The notes: generated by a model not told the origin, from the sequence alone. 64,000 nt of DNA from Castellaniella caeni NBRC 101664 (GCF_001592225.1 NZ_BCWN01000015.1:1-64000), one strand, 5' to 3'. Positions 25,504 through 34,785 are shown, counted from the first letter of the stretch. A program made the numbers and translations.

Positions 25504-26025
25504 TCAGATCGGGTCGTCGTCGATGAACGAATAGCCCGCGTGCAGGCGGATGATTTCGCGCAGCGTGTCTTTCAGGGCTTCGGCGCGCACCAGGCCAAAG
25601 GGCTGCAGTACCTGGCGCTCGTGTTCGCGGGCCAGGCCGATGAGTTCGCTGACGGTTTCCTGGCCCAACGGCGTGATGCCTACCAGGGTGATGCGCCGGT
25701 CGGTATCGTGCGGCAGGCGCCGCACCTGGCCGCGTTCTTCCATGCGATCCAGCAGGCGCGTGAGGGTGGGCTGCTTCATGACCGTCATCTCGGCCAGCAC
25801 GCCCACGCTGATGGCGCGCCCGTTGGCGAGCGACGCCATCACCCGCCATTCCGAGACCGAAAACCCGTGCTGCCGCACGACCCGGTGAAATTCGTCCGAA
25901 ATCAGCTGGCTGGCCAGCGCCAATAGGGCGGGCAGATAGTCGTGCACGAAGTGGTGGGCCGGCGCGCCATCGGCGGCAAGCGGTGCGCCCGGGGCGGGCG
26001 TTTGGTCTTGTGGGATGCTCATCAT
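25504..26025 (-). CDS. MarR-family transcriptional regulator
   Basis: About 173 residues. The winged helix runs from HGFSVSEWRVMASLANG through TLTRLLDRMEERGQVRRLPH to DRRITLVGITPLG. Start uncertain: ATGs at 26025, 26022 and an upstream in-frame ATG at 26070 all lack a clear ribosome site; the 26070 start would lie in the AT-rich promoter region. Divergent from the oxidoreductase operon, with AT-rich dyads between them, so it probably represses both itself and the operon. In known auxin-degradation loci MarR proteins bind the aromatic substrate. Confidence 0.87.
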   Translation of the reverse strand: MMSIPQDQTPAPGAPLAADGAPAHHFVHDYLPALLALASQLISDEFHRVVRQHGFSVSEWRVMASLANGRAISVGVLAEMTVMKQPTLTRLLDRMEERGQVRRLPHDTDRRITLVGITPLGQETVSELIGLAREHERQVLQPFGLVRAEALKDTLREIIRLHAGYSFIDDDPI

Positions 26026-26075
26026 GTGCGAGATTCTAAGCTCAGCCGACCAGCTATTAGGGTAATTCATGATTT

Positions 26076-26099
26076 TAAATTAATTTATAACTAAACATA
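26076..26099. promoter_or_regulatory. Candidate MarR operator and promoter (site A)
   Basis: A perfect 12-bp palindrome TAAATTAATTTA (26076-26087) is followed by TATAAC (26086-26091, -10-like) and AACTAAACATA (26089-26099). The last motif recurs at 40771-40781 exactly and, inverted and slightly changed, at 33492-33502. Located between the divergent MarR and oxidoreductase genes. Confidence 0.6.
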
Positions 26100-26158
26100 C
26101 TTGCCCCATCTGTTATCCACCATTGCACAGGCCTGTGTCCGGGGTCGGGAGCATCGTC

Positions 26159-28450
26159 ATGGCTGAACGGTCATTCGTTGAAGAAGTAAAAAAACTGCGT
26201 CTGGGCGCCGGCGAGGTCTTTCGCGGCGAGGGCATTCTGGCTATTACCAAGGCGCTGCTCGAATCGGGCGTGGGCTACGTGGCAGGTTACCAGGGTGCGC
26301 CCATTTCGCACCTGATGGACGTGCTGGCCGATGCGCAGGATATCCTGGCCGAGTACGGCGTGCGCTTTGAAAACAGCGCCAGCGAAGCCACGGCGGCGGC
26401 CACCCTGTCGGCGTCCGTCAATTACCCCTTGCGTGGCGCGGTCACCTTCAAGGCGACGGTGGGCACCAACGTGGCGTCCGATGCGTTGGCCAATCTGACC
26501 TCGGGTGGCGTCACCGGCGGCGCGCTGGTCATCGTGGGCGAAGACTATGGCGAAGGCTCGTCCATCATGCAAGAGCGCAGCCATGCCTTTGCCATGAAAT
26601 CGCAAATGTGGCTGCTCGACCCGCGACCCAATCTGCCCAAGATCGTGCAGGCCGTGAAAGATGGCTTCGAACTGTCCGAAGCCAGCAATACGCCGGTGAT
26701 GCTGCAGGTGCGCATCCGCTCGTGCCACCTGCATGGGCAGTTCGTCGCGTCCGACAACAAAGCCCCGGCATTCTCCGTGCGCGATGCCCTGGAAAACCCG
26801 GTGCGCGACGTCAGCCGCATCGTGCTGCCGCCCGCCAGCTTCGTCCACGAAAAAGAAAAGATCGAAAAACGCTGGCCAGCCGCGGTGCGCTTCATCCAAG
26901 AGCGCCAGCTCAACGAATTTTTCGCCGAAAAAGCCGCCGACGTGGGCATTGCCCTGCAGGGCGGGCTCTACAACACCGTCATTCGCGCGCTGCAGCGCCT
27001 GGGGCTGGCCGACGTTTATGGCGAATCGCAAATCCCGCTGTACGTGATGAACGTGGCGTACCCCCTGGTGGACGACGAGTTCGAGCGCTTCTGCCAGGAT
27101 AAAAAGGCCTTGCTGGTACTCGAAGAAGGGCAGCCCAATTTCATCGAGCAGAACGTGGCGTCCATTTTGCTGCAGCGGCGCATCGGCGTCCGCCTGCATG
27201 GCAAGGACGTGCTGCCCATGGCGGGCGAGTATACGGCGGCGGTCGTGCGCGCCGGGCTCAAGGGCTTTCTAGAGCAATACGGCTGGTCGCTGCCGGGGGT
27301 GGCTGCCGAGGTGCCGCAGCCGCAGGTAACCGAGGTTTCCCGGGCTGCGCAACCCCAGCTGGCCGATGAAGCCACGCCAGCGGCTGCGCCCATTACTGTG
27401 CCCACGCACCTGTTGGCCGAAAGCGCCGAAGCGGTCGAAGTGGCCGGTGCCAACGACGAAGACATTCTGCCGCCCTTGAGCGACACCGTGTATCCGCGCC
27501 CGCCCGGGCTGTGCACCGGCTGCCCCGAGCGGCCCATCTTTTCGGCCATCCGCCTGGTCGAACGCGAGCTTGGGGTACACCACATCAGCGCCGACATCGG
27601 CTGTCAGCTGTTTTCCATTTTGCCGCCCTTCGACCTGGGCAACACCACCATGGGCTACGGCCTGGGCGGGGCCAGCGCCTCGGCGCTGAACGTGGCACCC
27701 GGCAGCGCCCCGGCCAACCGCCGGGCCATTTCCATCATGGGTGATGGCGGCTTCTGGCACAACGGCCTCACCAGCGGGGTGGCCAACTCGGTGTTCAACC
27801 AGAGCGACAACCTCACCATCATCGTGGACAACAACTACACGGCGGCCACGGGCGGACAAGACATTCTTTCCACGCACAACACGATCAATCCCACGCGCAG
27901 CACGGGGCACGAGATCGAAGACGCGGTGCGCGGCGTGGGGGTCAAATGGGTGCGTACCATCCGGCGCACCTACGACACCAAGGCCATGACCGCCGCCTTG
28001 CGCGAGGCGCTGACCACGCTGTCCAAGGGCCCCAAGGTGCTCATCGCCCAAAGCGAATGCATGCTCAACCGCCAGCGGCGCGAAAAGCCCCTGCGGCGCA
28101 AGGCCATCGCCGAAGGCAAGCGGGTAGTGCGCGAGCGCTTCGGCGTCGATCCCGACACCTGTACGGGCGATCACTCGTGCATCCGGCTGTCGGGCTGCCC
28201 CTCGCTCACCATCAAGGACAACCCCGATCCCTTGCGCCAGGAACCCATCACCGCAGTCGAAGACACGTGCGTGGGTTGCGGCCACTGCGGCGAGGTGGCG
28301 CACGCCGCCGTGCTGTGTCCCTCGTTCTACAAAGCCAGCATCATCAACAACCCTTCCGAATGGGACAAGCGCAAGCACCGCATGCGCACTGCCATCATCG
28401 GCTGGTTTCAGCGCGGCCTGGCGCGGCGCCGAGAGCGTCATGCGTTCTAA
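26159..28450 (+). CDS. Indolepyruvate ferredoxin oxidoreductase-like, alpha (TPP) subunit
   Basis: 763 residues. The N-terminal pyrimidine-binding region includes GYQGAPISHLMDVLADAQD; the TPP domain near residues 520-570 has IMGDGGFWHNGL and VDNNYTAATGGQ; a C-terminal ferredoxin region has CTGDHSC and CVGCGHCGEV. The family oxidatively decarboxylates aryl 2-oxoacids to acyl-CoA with ferredoxin. Here indolepyruvate or isatinate (2-aminophenylglyoxylate) are plausible substrates. ATG at 26159 follows GGGAG. Heads an operon to 33391. Confidence 0.88.
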   Translation: MAERSFVEEVKKLRLGAGEVFRGEGILAITKALLESGVGYVAGYQGAPISHLMDVLADAQDILAEYGVRFENSASEATAAATLSASVNYPLRGAVTFKATVGTNVASDALANLTSGGVTGGALVIVGEDYGEGSSIMQERSHAFAMKSQMWLLDPRPNLPKIVQAVKDGFELSEASNTPVMLQVRIRSCHLHGQFVASDNKAPAFSVRDALENPVRDVSRIVLPPASFVHEKEKIEKRWPAAVRFIQERQLNEFFAEKAADVGIALQGGLYNTVIRALQRLGLADVYGESQIPLYVMNVAYPLVDDEFERFCQDKKALLVLEEGQPNFIEQNVASILLQRRIGVRLHGKDVLPMAGEYTAAVVRAGLKGFLEQYGWSLPGVAAEVPQPQVTEVSRAAQPQLADEATPAAAPITVPTHLLAESAEAVEVAGANDEDILPPLSDTVYPRPPGLCTGCPERPIFSAIRLVERELGVHHISADIGCQLFSILPPFDLGNTTMGYGLGGASASALNVAPGSAPANRRAISIMGDGGFWHNGLTSGVANSVFNQSDNLTIIVDNNYTAATGGQDILSTHNTINPTRSTGHEIEDAVRGVGVKWVRTIRRTYDTKAMTAALREALTTLSKGPKVLIAQSECMLNRQRREKPLRRKAIAEGKRVVRERFGVDPDTCTGDHSCIRLSGCPSLTIKDNPDPLRQEPITAVEDTCVGCGHCGEVAHAAVLCPSFYKASIINNPSEWDKRKHRMRTAIIGWFQRGLARRRERHAF

Positions 28451-28518
28451 CGTCTTCGATCCGGCCTTCGGCGGTTCGCGCACCGTCCGGGGGCGTGTCT
28501 TTGCTCAGGTGATTCACT

Positions 28519-30075
28519 ATGTATTCTGAACCGATCAAGATTGCGATTCTGGCCATGGGCGGCGAAGGCGGCGGCGTGCTGGCCGACTGGATCGTCAATA
28601 TGGGCGAGGAAAACGGCTGGTTCGCCCAGACCACATCCGTGCCAGGGGTGGCCCAGCGCACGGGCGCCACCATTTATTACGTCGAACTCTTTCCGGGGGC
28701 GGACGAGGCTGGCGCCCGTGTGCCGGTGCTGGCGCAGTCGCCCATGCCCGGCGATGTGGACATCGTGCTCGCCTCCGAATTGATGGAGGCCGGGCGCGCC
28801 GTGCAGCGCGGCTTCGTCACGCAAGACCGCACCACGCTCATTGCTTCCACCCACCGGGTGTACGCCATTGCCGAGAAATCGCACCTGGGCGATGGCCGGG
28901 TGGACAGCGACGCCCTGCACAAGCAGATTCGCCGCGCCGCCCGGCGCCTGGTCACCTTCAACATGGCGCAGACGGCCGAGCGCAACGGCAGCGTGGTGAG
29001 CGCCGTGCTGTTTGGCGCGCTCAGCGGCGCAGGCGTGCTGCCGTTCAACCGCGCGCAGTTCGAGGCCACTATCGAGCGTGGCGGCGTGGGGGTCAAGGCC
29101 AGCCTGGCGGCCTTTGCCGATGCCTTCGAGCAGGCGCGCCAGACGCAAAGCGAGGCCACGCGCCCCACCGTGCGGGCGCGCGACGGCGGGCCGGTGACCA
29201 CGCCCGATGCCAAGCCCGCCTTGCCCGACCCTTCCGCCGTGGCGCCGCGCCATCCCAAGGTGGCCCGGCTGGTGGAACATGCGCGGGGCTATCCTGAAGA
29301 CATCCAGTCCATCGTCATCGAGGGCATCCGCCGCTGCGTGGATTATCAAGATCCGGCCTATGGCCGCCTGTATCTGGATCGGCTCGATGCGCAGATGGCC
29401 GCGCCGGGCGGGCACGATAGCGAAATGATGCGCGAGATCGCCCGCCACCTGGCTTTGTGGATGACCTACGAAGACACCATCCGGGTGGCCGACCTCAAGA
29501 TCCGTGGCAGCCGCTTCGAACGGGTGCAGACCGAAGTGCATGCCACCGACGGGCAGGTGCTGTCGATTTCCGAATACATGCACCCGCGCATTGAAGAAAT
29601 CTGCGAGACCTTGCCCGCCGGGCTGGGACGCTGGCTGGCCAAGCCGCACGCCGTGCACCGCCTGGTGGCCTATTTCACCCGCGAAGGGCGGGTGGTCACC
29701 ACCAGCTCGCTGGGCGGGTTCTTCCTGTTGTACGTGCTGGCGTGGTGGGGCCGCTGGCGCCGCGTGACGCTGCGCTACGCCATCGAGACGGCGCGCATCG
29801 AGGCGTGGCTCAAGCGCCTGCGCGACGCCGCGGCCATCGACCCGCGCCTGGCGCTGGAAGCGGCCAAATGTCAGACCCTGGTGCGCGGCTACAGCGACAC
29901 GCACACGCGCGGCCTGCGCAATTTCGACGTCATCATGACGGTGCTCGAACGCCACGCCAAGGTGCTGGCGCCGGCCATTCTGCGTGAAATCCGCAATGCG
30001 GCGCTGGCCGACGAGCACGGGCGCTTTCTGCGCGATACCCTGGTGCGCCGGGGGTTTTCGATGGAGGGCGCCTGA
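28519..30075 (+). CDS. Indolepyruvate ferredoxin oxidoreductase-like, beta subunit with long C-terminal extension
   Basis: 518 residues. Residues about 1-195 are the gamma-type domain of 2-oxoacid:ferredoxin oxidoreductases (ILAMGGEGGGVLADWI, TSVPGVAQRTGATIYY). The remaining ~300 residues form the extra domain found in large aerobic-type IorB proteins (DUF6537-like, from memory of the family). Partner of the preceding TPP subunit, 68 bp downstream of it. Together they would release CO2 from an aryl 2-oxoacid and reduce a ferredoxin or another acceptor. Confidence 0.86.
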   Translation: MYSEPIKIAILAMGGEGGGVLADWIVNMGEENGWFAQTTSVPGVAQRTGATIYYVELFPGADEAGARVPVLAQSPMPGDVDIVLASELMEAGRAVQRGFVTQDRTTLIASTHRVYAIAEKSHLGDGRVDSDALHKQIRRAARRLVTFNMAQTAERNGSVVSAVLFGALSGAGVLPFNRAQFEATIERGGVGVKASLAAFADAFEQARQTQSEATRPTVRARDGGPVTTPDAKPALPDPSAVAPRHPKVARLVEHARGYPEDIQSIVIEGIRRCVDYQDPAYGRLYLDRLDAQMAAPGGHDSEMMREIARHLALWMTYEDTIRVADLKIRGSRFERVQTEVHATDGQVLSISEYMHPRIEEICETLPAGLGRWLAKPHAVHRLVAYFTREGRVVTTSSLGGFFLLYVLAWWGRWRRVTLRYAIETARIEAWLKRLRDAAAIDPRLALEAAKCQTLVRGYSDTHTRGLRNFDVIMTVLERHAKVLAPAILREIRNAALADEHGRFLRDTLVRRGFSMEGA

Positions 30076-30145
30076 GTGCGCGCGGTGATGAATTCATGGG
30101 GGTGGACGACGTGAACGGAATGAACGGTTTCAGGGGAGCGTGCTG

Positions 30146-31312
30146 ATGGCCCGGATGGGATATGACGATGTCGCGGTGGCGGTGCCGGTCACCGTGCCGT
30201 ACCAGCGCTTTTCAACCGAGGGCGCGCACTGGTTCATCGGCCAGGCGCTGCGCGGGCTCGTCGAGCGCAGCGGCGTGGCCAAAGCGCAGATCGACGGCCT
30301 GTGCCTGTCCAGCTTTTCGCTGGTGCCCGACACGGCCGTGGGCGTGACCCAGCACCTGGGCCTGTCGCCGCGCTGGCTGGATCACGTCCCCACGGGCGGG
30401 GCATCGGGTGTCATGTGCCTGCGGCGTGCGGCCCGAGCCGTACAGACGGGGGATGCCGACATCGTCGCCTGCGTGGCGGCCGACACCAATCACGTCGATT
30501 CTTTCCGCCAGACGCTGGGCGCGTTCAGCGATTTTTCGCGGGATGCCACCTATCCCTATGGCTCGGGTGGGCCGAACTCGGTCTTTGCCATGATCACGGC
30601 GCACTACATGCGCACGTTTGGCGCCCGGCGCGAAGACTTTGGCCGCATTGCCGTGGCCCAGCGCGACAACGCGCTGCGTAACCCCAATGCGCTGTTCAAG
30701 AAGCCGCTCACGCTCGACCAGTACATGGACGCGCGGCCCATTGCCGATCCGCTGCACCTGTTCGATTGCGTCATGCCGTGCGCCGGGGCCGAGGCCTTTC
30801 TGGTGATGAAGCAGCAGCGTGCCCGCGACCTGGGGCTGGATCATGCCCTGGTGCGCGGCGCCATCGAACGCCACAACGCGTTTTCCGACGATCCGGTGAT
30901 GGTGTGCGGCGGCTGGCGCAAGGATCGTGACGACCTGTATGCGCAGGCCGGCGTGCAGCCCAAGGACATCGACGTGCTGCAGTCTTACGACGATTATCCG
31001 GTGATAGTGATGATGCAATTCGAAGACCTGGGCTTTTGCGCCAAGGGCGAAGGCCCCGAATTCGTGCGCAGCCAGACGCTGACCGTGGACGGCAGCTTCC
31101 CCAACAACACCAGCGGCGGCCAGCTGTCGGCGGGGCAGGCGGGGGCGGCGGGCGGCTTTATGGGGCTGACCGAAACCATTCGCCAGCTCACCGGCCAGGC
31201 GGGCGACCGCGCCGTGGCCGGGGCGCAGCTGGGCCTGGTGGCCGGCTTTGGCATGGTCACCTACGACCGCTGCCTGTGTACTGGCGCGGTGATCCTCGGA
31301 GGCAGCCAATGA
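30146..31312 (+). CDS. Thiolase-fold protein lacking thiolase catalytic residues (SCP2/Ltp type), candidate retro-aldolase
   Basis: 388 residues of the SCP2-thiolase/lipid-transfer family. Where thiolases have the nucleophilic Cys, this protein reads PTGGASG with G85; the GHP histidine motif is replaced by AGQAG (Q331) in NTSGGQLSAGQ. It therefore should not do Claisen chemistry. Related Ltp proteins paired with DUF35 partners are retro-aldolases in steroid side-chain removal, and a DUF35 gene follows with a 4-bp overlap. GGGGAG precedes the ATG at 30146. Proposed role: cleave a tertiary beta-hydroxyacyl-CoA to a ketone and acetyl-CoA. Confidence 0.8.
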   Translation: MARMGYDDVAVAVPVTVPYQRFSTEGAHWFIGQALRGLVERSGVAKAQIDGLCLSSFSLVPDTAVGVTQHLGLSPRWLDHVPTGGASGVMCLRRAARAVQTGDADIVACVAADTNHVDSFRQTLGAFSDFSRDATYPYGSGGPNSVFAMITAHYMRTFGARREDFGRIAVAQRDNALRNPNALFKKPLTLDQYMDARPIADPLHLFDCVMPCAGAEAFLVMKQQRARDLGLDHALVRGAIERHNAFSDDPVMVCGGWRKDRDDLYAQAGVQPKDIDVLQSYDDYPVIVMMQFEDLGFCAKGEGPEFVRSQTLTVDGSFPNNTSGGQLSAGQAGAAGGFMGLTETIRQLTGQAGDRAVAGAQLGLVAGFGMVTYDRCLCTGAVILGGSQ

Positions 31313-32565
31313 CCATGCCTTTGATGCGCCCCCCGCGCAAGAATCCGGTGCTGCGCACCCGGCAGATGAACCTGCCGCCCTGGGCGCGCGGCCGCGTGGC
31401 CCTGGGCATGACGGCGGCGGCAGCCGAGGGCCGCTTCGAGCTGCAGGTGTGCCAGGAATGCAGCACCGTGCAGTATCCGCCGCGCGCGGCTTGCCATCAC
31501 TGCCTCTCGGCCCGGCTTGCCTGGCGCGCGCAGGATGGCGCGGGCGAGCTGCTTAGCGAAACCACGCTGCATCACAGCAACGATCTTTTTTTCCGCGAGC
31601 GCCTGCCCTGGCGCCTGGGTTTCGTGCGGCTGGATGCCGGGCCCACGGTCATGGTACACGTGCACGGCGACGTTGGCGCCACGCCGCAGCGCGTGCGCGT
31701 GGGCGCGCGGCTCGACCGCGCCGGGCAGGCGGTCCTGATTGCATTTCCGAAGGAAGGAAGCACGAATATGGCAGACGATCCGATGCTGCGTGAAATGGGT
31801 TGCGACCCCAAGTTCCGCAAGGTGCTGGTCACCGATGGCAAGACCCCCGTGGGGCAGGCCATCGTGCGCGCCGTGGTGGCCGCCGGGGCCGACCTGGTCT
31901 GGGTGGGCCACGCCGAGCCATGGAAAAACTACGGTGGCCTGGATGACATCACGGCCCTGCCGCAGGTGGCGCTCGTGCCGCTCGATCTCAGCGACAGCCG
32001 CAGCATCGTCGAGCAGGCGGGCTCCATTGGTGGCAAGGTGGACATCGTCATCAACAATGCCGAAGTGCACCGGGCCCATGGCATCGCCTCGCGGCGCGGC
32101 ACCGACGTGGCGCGTTCCGAGATGGACATCAATTATTTCGGCCTGCTGCGCCTGGCGCAGGCTTTCGGCCCGGCGCTCAAGGGGCGTTCGGCCGACGGCA
32201 CCACCAGCGCGACCGCCTGGGTCAACCTGCTGTCCATCTACGCCTTGTCCAACTTTCCCGCGCAGGGCACCTACAGCGCCAGCAAGGCTGCCGCCCATTC
32301 GCTGGCGCAGTGCCTGCGCGCCGAAATGACGCCGGCGGGCATTCGCGTCATCAATGTGTACCCGGGCCCGGTCGATGACGAGTGGAACCAGAACATGCCG
32401 CCGCCCAAGCTCAGCCCCCAGGCCCTGGCCAAGGCCATCGTCCAGGCCCTGAAAGAAGGGGTGGAAGACGTCTATCCCGGCGACGTGGCGCAAGAATGGC
32501 TGCAGCGCTGGCGCGACAACCCCAAGGTGCTGGAGCGCGAACTATCCATGAATCGTGGCGCCTGA
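31309..32565 (+). CDS. Fusion of a DUF35 (zinc ribbon/OB-fold) domain with a short-chain dehydrogenase-like domain
   Basis: 418 residues. Residues about 45-150 are DUF35, with zinc ribbon Cys48, Cys51, Cys62 and Cys65 and an OB-fold. From residue 154 an SDR-like domain follows: the glycine motif is degenerate (VTDGKTPVGQA), NNAEV replaces NNAG, but the catalytic YSASKAA and a serine are kept. An AAGGAAGGAAG site at 31750-31760 sits 7 bp before the in-frame ATG at 31768, so a free SDR protein could also be made. Overlaps the thiolase-fold gene by 4 bp and probably forms a complex with it. Confidence 0.82.
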   Translation: MTMPLMRPPRKNPVLRTRQMNLPPWARGRVALGMTAAAAEGRFELQVCQECSTVQYPPRAACHHCLSARLAWRAQDGAGELLSETTLHHSNDLFFRERLPWRLGFVRLDAGPTVMVHVHGDVGATPQRVRVGARLDRAGQAVLIAFPKEGSTNMADDPMLREMGCDPKFRKVLVTDGKTPVGQAIVRAVVAAGADLVWVGHAEPWKNYGGLDDITALPQVALVPLDLSDSRSIVEQAGSIGGKVDIVINNAEVHRAHGIASRRGTDVARSEMDINYFGLLRLAQAFGPALKGRSADGTTSATAWVNLLSIYALSNFPAQGTYSASKAAAHSLAQCLRAEMTPAGIRVINVYPGPVDDEWNQNMPPPKLSPQALAKAIVQALKEGVEDVYPGDVAQEWLQRWRDNPKVLERELSMNRGA

Positions 32566-32584
32566 CGGCCCGGAGAATCACAGC

Positions 32585-33391
32585 ATGACACATCCCACCG
32601 AACCGACGACTGGCGCCCAGGCCCTGCTGGGCTTTGCGCAGGCCCTGCTGGGGGGCGGCATCCGCGTCATCGACCTCACCCAGACGCTGACCCCCGACTT
32701 CCCGCAGATTGCCCTGCCGCCCGAGTTTGGCCAGTGCTGGCCGTTTCGCATCGAAGAAGTCTCCAAGTACGACGAGCGTGGGCCGGGCTGGTACTGGAAC
32801 AACTTTTCCTGCGGCGAGCATACCGGCACGCACTTTGACGCCCCCATCCACTGGATTTCCGGGCGCGACCTGCCCAACAATTCGGTGGACACCATCCCGG
32901 TGCAGCATTTCGTCGCGCCCGCCTGCGTGCTCGATTGCTCGCCGCAGGTGAAAGACGACCCCGACTACCTGCTCACCATCCAGGACATCGAAGACTGGGA
33001 AGCCGCCCATGGCCGCATCCCGGCGGGCGCCTGGGTGCTGATGCGCACCGACTGGTCCAAGCGCAGCGACCCCGAGCAATACCAGAACTACGACGAGACT
33101 GGCCAGCATACGCCGGGGCCCAGCGCCGAGGCCGTGCGCTTTCTCATCGAACAGCGCGACGTGCTGGGGTTCGGCTCCGAGGCCATCGGGACTGATGCCG
33201 GGCAGGGCTACCACTTGCGCCCGCCGTATCCCTGCCACTACCTGATGCACGGCTCGGGACGCTACGGCCTGCAGTGCCTGTGCAACCTCGATCTGCTGCC
33301 GCCCGTGGGGGCCGTGCTCATTTGTCCGCCGCTCAAGATCCAGAAAGGCAGCGGCAGCCCCTTGCGCGTGCTGGCGCTGGTCGGGCAATAA
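32585..33391 (+). CDS. Cyclase-family metal-dependent hydrolase, candidate isatin hydrolase
   Basis: 268 residues of the cyclase/kynurenine formamidase superfamily. The metal motif H79-T-G-T-H83-F-D85-A-P-I-H89 is intact. Members include kynurenine formamidase and isatin hydrolase; both open an amide bond, the latter converting isatin to isatinate using manganese. The position behind a putative retro-aldolase and oxoacid oxidoreductase fits isatin hydrolase better, but kynurenine formamidase or another amidase is possible. CGGAG at 32570-32574 precedes the ATG. Confidence 0.83.
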   Translation: MTHPTEPTTGAQALLGFAQALLGGGIRVIDLTQTLTPDFPQIALPPEFGQCWPFRIEEVSKYDERGPGWYWNNFSCGEHTGTHFDAPIHWISGRDLPNNSVDTIPVQHFVAPACVLDCSPQVKDDPDYLLTIQDIEDWEAAHGRIPAGAWVLMRTDWSKRSDPEQYQNYDETGQHTPGPSAEAVRFLIEQRDVLGFGSEAIGTDAGQGYHLRPPYPCHYLMHGSGRYGLQCLCNLDLLPPVGAVLICPPLKIQKGSGSPLRVLALVGQ

Positions 33392-33397
33392 CGTTCA

Positions 33398-33432
33398 CGA
33401 CGCTTTGGGCATCCCGCATGTCCAAGGCGTCG
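33398..33432 (+). terminator. Stem-loop after the oxidoreductase operon
   Basis: CGACGCTTTGG (33398-33408) pairs with CCAAGGCGTCG (33422-33432), with one G-U pair, around a 13-nt loop. It begins 6 bp after the cyclase stop codon. There is no T-tract, so termination would be partial or Rho-assisted. Confidence 0.45.
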
Positions 33433-33463
33433 CAGGCGTAAATGGCGGACGCCCCGTGTTGTA

Positions 33464-33502
33464 TCGACGCCAATCTCATGGTTTTCTATTATTTTAGTTA
33501 TG
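33464..33502 (+). promoter_or_regulatory. Promoter with candidate MarR operator (site B)
   Basis: TCGACG (33464-33469) and TATTAT (33487-33492) are spaced by 17 bp and make a plausible sigma-70 promoter for the ABC operon. TTTTAGTTATG (33492-33502) overlaps the predicted start point; its reverse complement CATAACTAAAA matches site A (TATAACTAAAC). Confidence 0.55.
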
Positions 33503-33555
33503 AATTTTTTAGTGTCTGATTAATGAACTTCTCCCCTTCCTCTTAGGAGTGTGCG

Positions 33556-34722
33556 ATGAAATCCCTGCGTTTTTTGAGTGCCATGGCCTCCGGCCTGACG
33601 ACGGCAGCACTGATCACTGCCAGCCCCGCGGCCAATGCCGCTGATTACAAGGTCGGTTTTGTCACGTCCCTGGTGGGGCCGGTGTCCTCGCTGGGCATCC
33701 CCTACCAAAAAGGTCTGAAGGCGGGCGAGACCTTCCAGTCCGAGATCGACGGCAAGAAGGTGCAGGTCATCACCCTGGATGACGCGTCCGATCCCAGCAC
33801 GGCGGCGCGCAATGCCCGCAAGCTGATCGAGGAAGATCACGTCGATGCCATCATCGGCACGGCCGGGTCGCCGGGCGCCATGGCGATTGCCGCCGTAGCG
33901 CGCGAGGCCAAGACCCCGCTCATTTCCATCGCCCACGTCAACCTGAAAGGACCCGATGCCGCCTGGGTGGCCACGGTGCCCCAGCCCGCGCCGCTCATGA
34001 TCAGCGCCGTGGTCGATCACATGAAGCAGGCGGGGGTCAAGACCCTGGGCTACATCGGCTTTTCCGACGCCTGGGGTGACGAGGTCTACGACGCCCTGCA
34101 GAAAACGGCGGTGCCCGCGGGCATCCAGGTGGTGAGCAACGAACGCTACGCCCGGGGCGATTCTTCGGTGGCCGGGCAGGTGCTGAAGATCGTCGCCAAG
34201 CACCCCGATGCCGTCATTACCGGCAACTCGGGCACGCCGGGCGCCTTGCCGTACCTGGCCCTGGCCGACCGCGGCTACAAGGGCAAGCTGTACGGCACGC
34301 ACGCCCTCATCAACCCGGCCTTCATCAGCGTGGCACGCCAATCGGTCGAAGGCTTGCTGGCGCCCACCGGGCCGGTGATCGTGGCCGAGCAGCTGCCTGA
34401 AGACAACCCCATCCGCAAGGTCGCCATGCAGTACCGCGATGCCTACCAGAAGGCCAATGGCGCACCGGCCGCCGATGCGTTCTCGGCCTATTCCTTTGAC
34501 GCCTGGCTCATTTTCCTGGATGCCGCCAAGCGTGCGTCGGCCACGGCGCAGCCCGGTACGCCCGAGTTCCGCCTGGCCTTGCGCGATGCCATCAAGAGCA
34601 CCCACGAACTGGTGGGCACGCACGCCGTGTACAACTTCCATCCCGATGAGAGCTATGGCGTGGACGACCGCGCGCGCGTTGTCGTGCGGCTGGAAAAAGG
34701 CCACTGGAAACTGGTGCCGTAA
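33556..34722 (+). CDS. Liv-type ABC transporter substrate-binding protein
   Basis: 388-residue secreted receptor; signal peptide about residues 1-30 ending SPAANA, then ADYKVGFVTSLVGPVSSLG. AGGAG at 33545-33549. It is more distant from the other three Liv-type receptors in the window, consistent with a separate ligand. Followed by its own permeases and ATPases and by a CoA ligase, so it probably imports the aromatic or indolic acid degraded by the locus. Confidence 0.9.
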   Translation: MKSLRFLSAMASGLTTAALITASPAANAADYKVGFVTSLVGPVSSLGIPYQKGLKAGETFQSEIDGKKVQVITLDDASDPSTAARNARKLIEEDHVDAIIGTAGSPGAMAIAAVAREAKTPLISIAHVNLKGPDAAWVATVPQPAPLMISAVVDHMKQAGVKTLGYIGFSDAWGDEVYDALQKTAVPAGIQVVSNERYARGDSSVAGQVLKIVAKHPDAVITGNSGTPGALPYLALADRGYKGKLYGTHALINPAFISVARQSVEGLLAPTGPVIVAEQLPEDNPIRKVAMQYRDAYQKANGAPAADAFSAYSFDAWLIFLDAAKRASATAQPGTPEFRLALRDAIKSTHELVGTHAVYNFHPDESYGVDDRARVVVRLEKGHWKLVP

Positions 34723-34785
34723 GCGGCATCCGACGGGGGGCAAGATGCGCAAGCATGAATCGAGGTGGATGATGGGGAGAGCGGC

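Noticed and set aside
26159-30075. Reading the oxidoreductase pair simply as amino-acid (indolepyruvate) catabolism
   Set aside because: Possible, and kept as an alternative, but the shared operator motif and neighbours point to the indole/auxin locus, so it was not used as the main reading.
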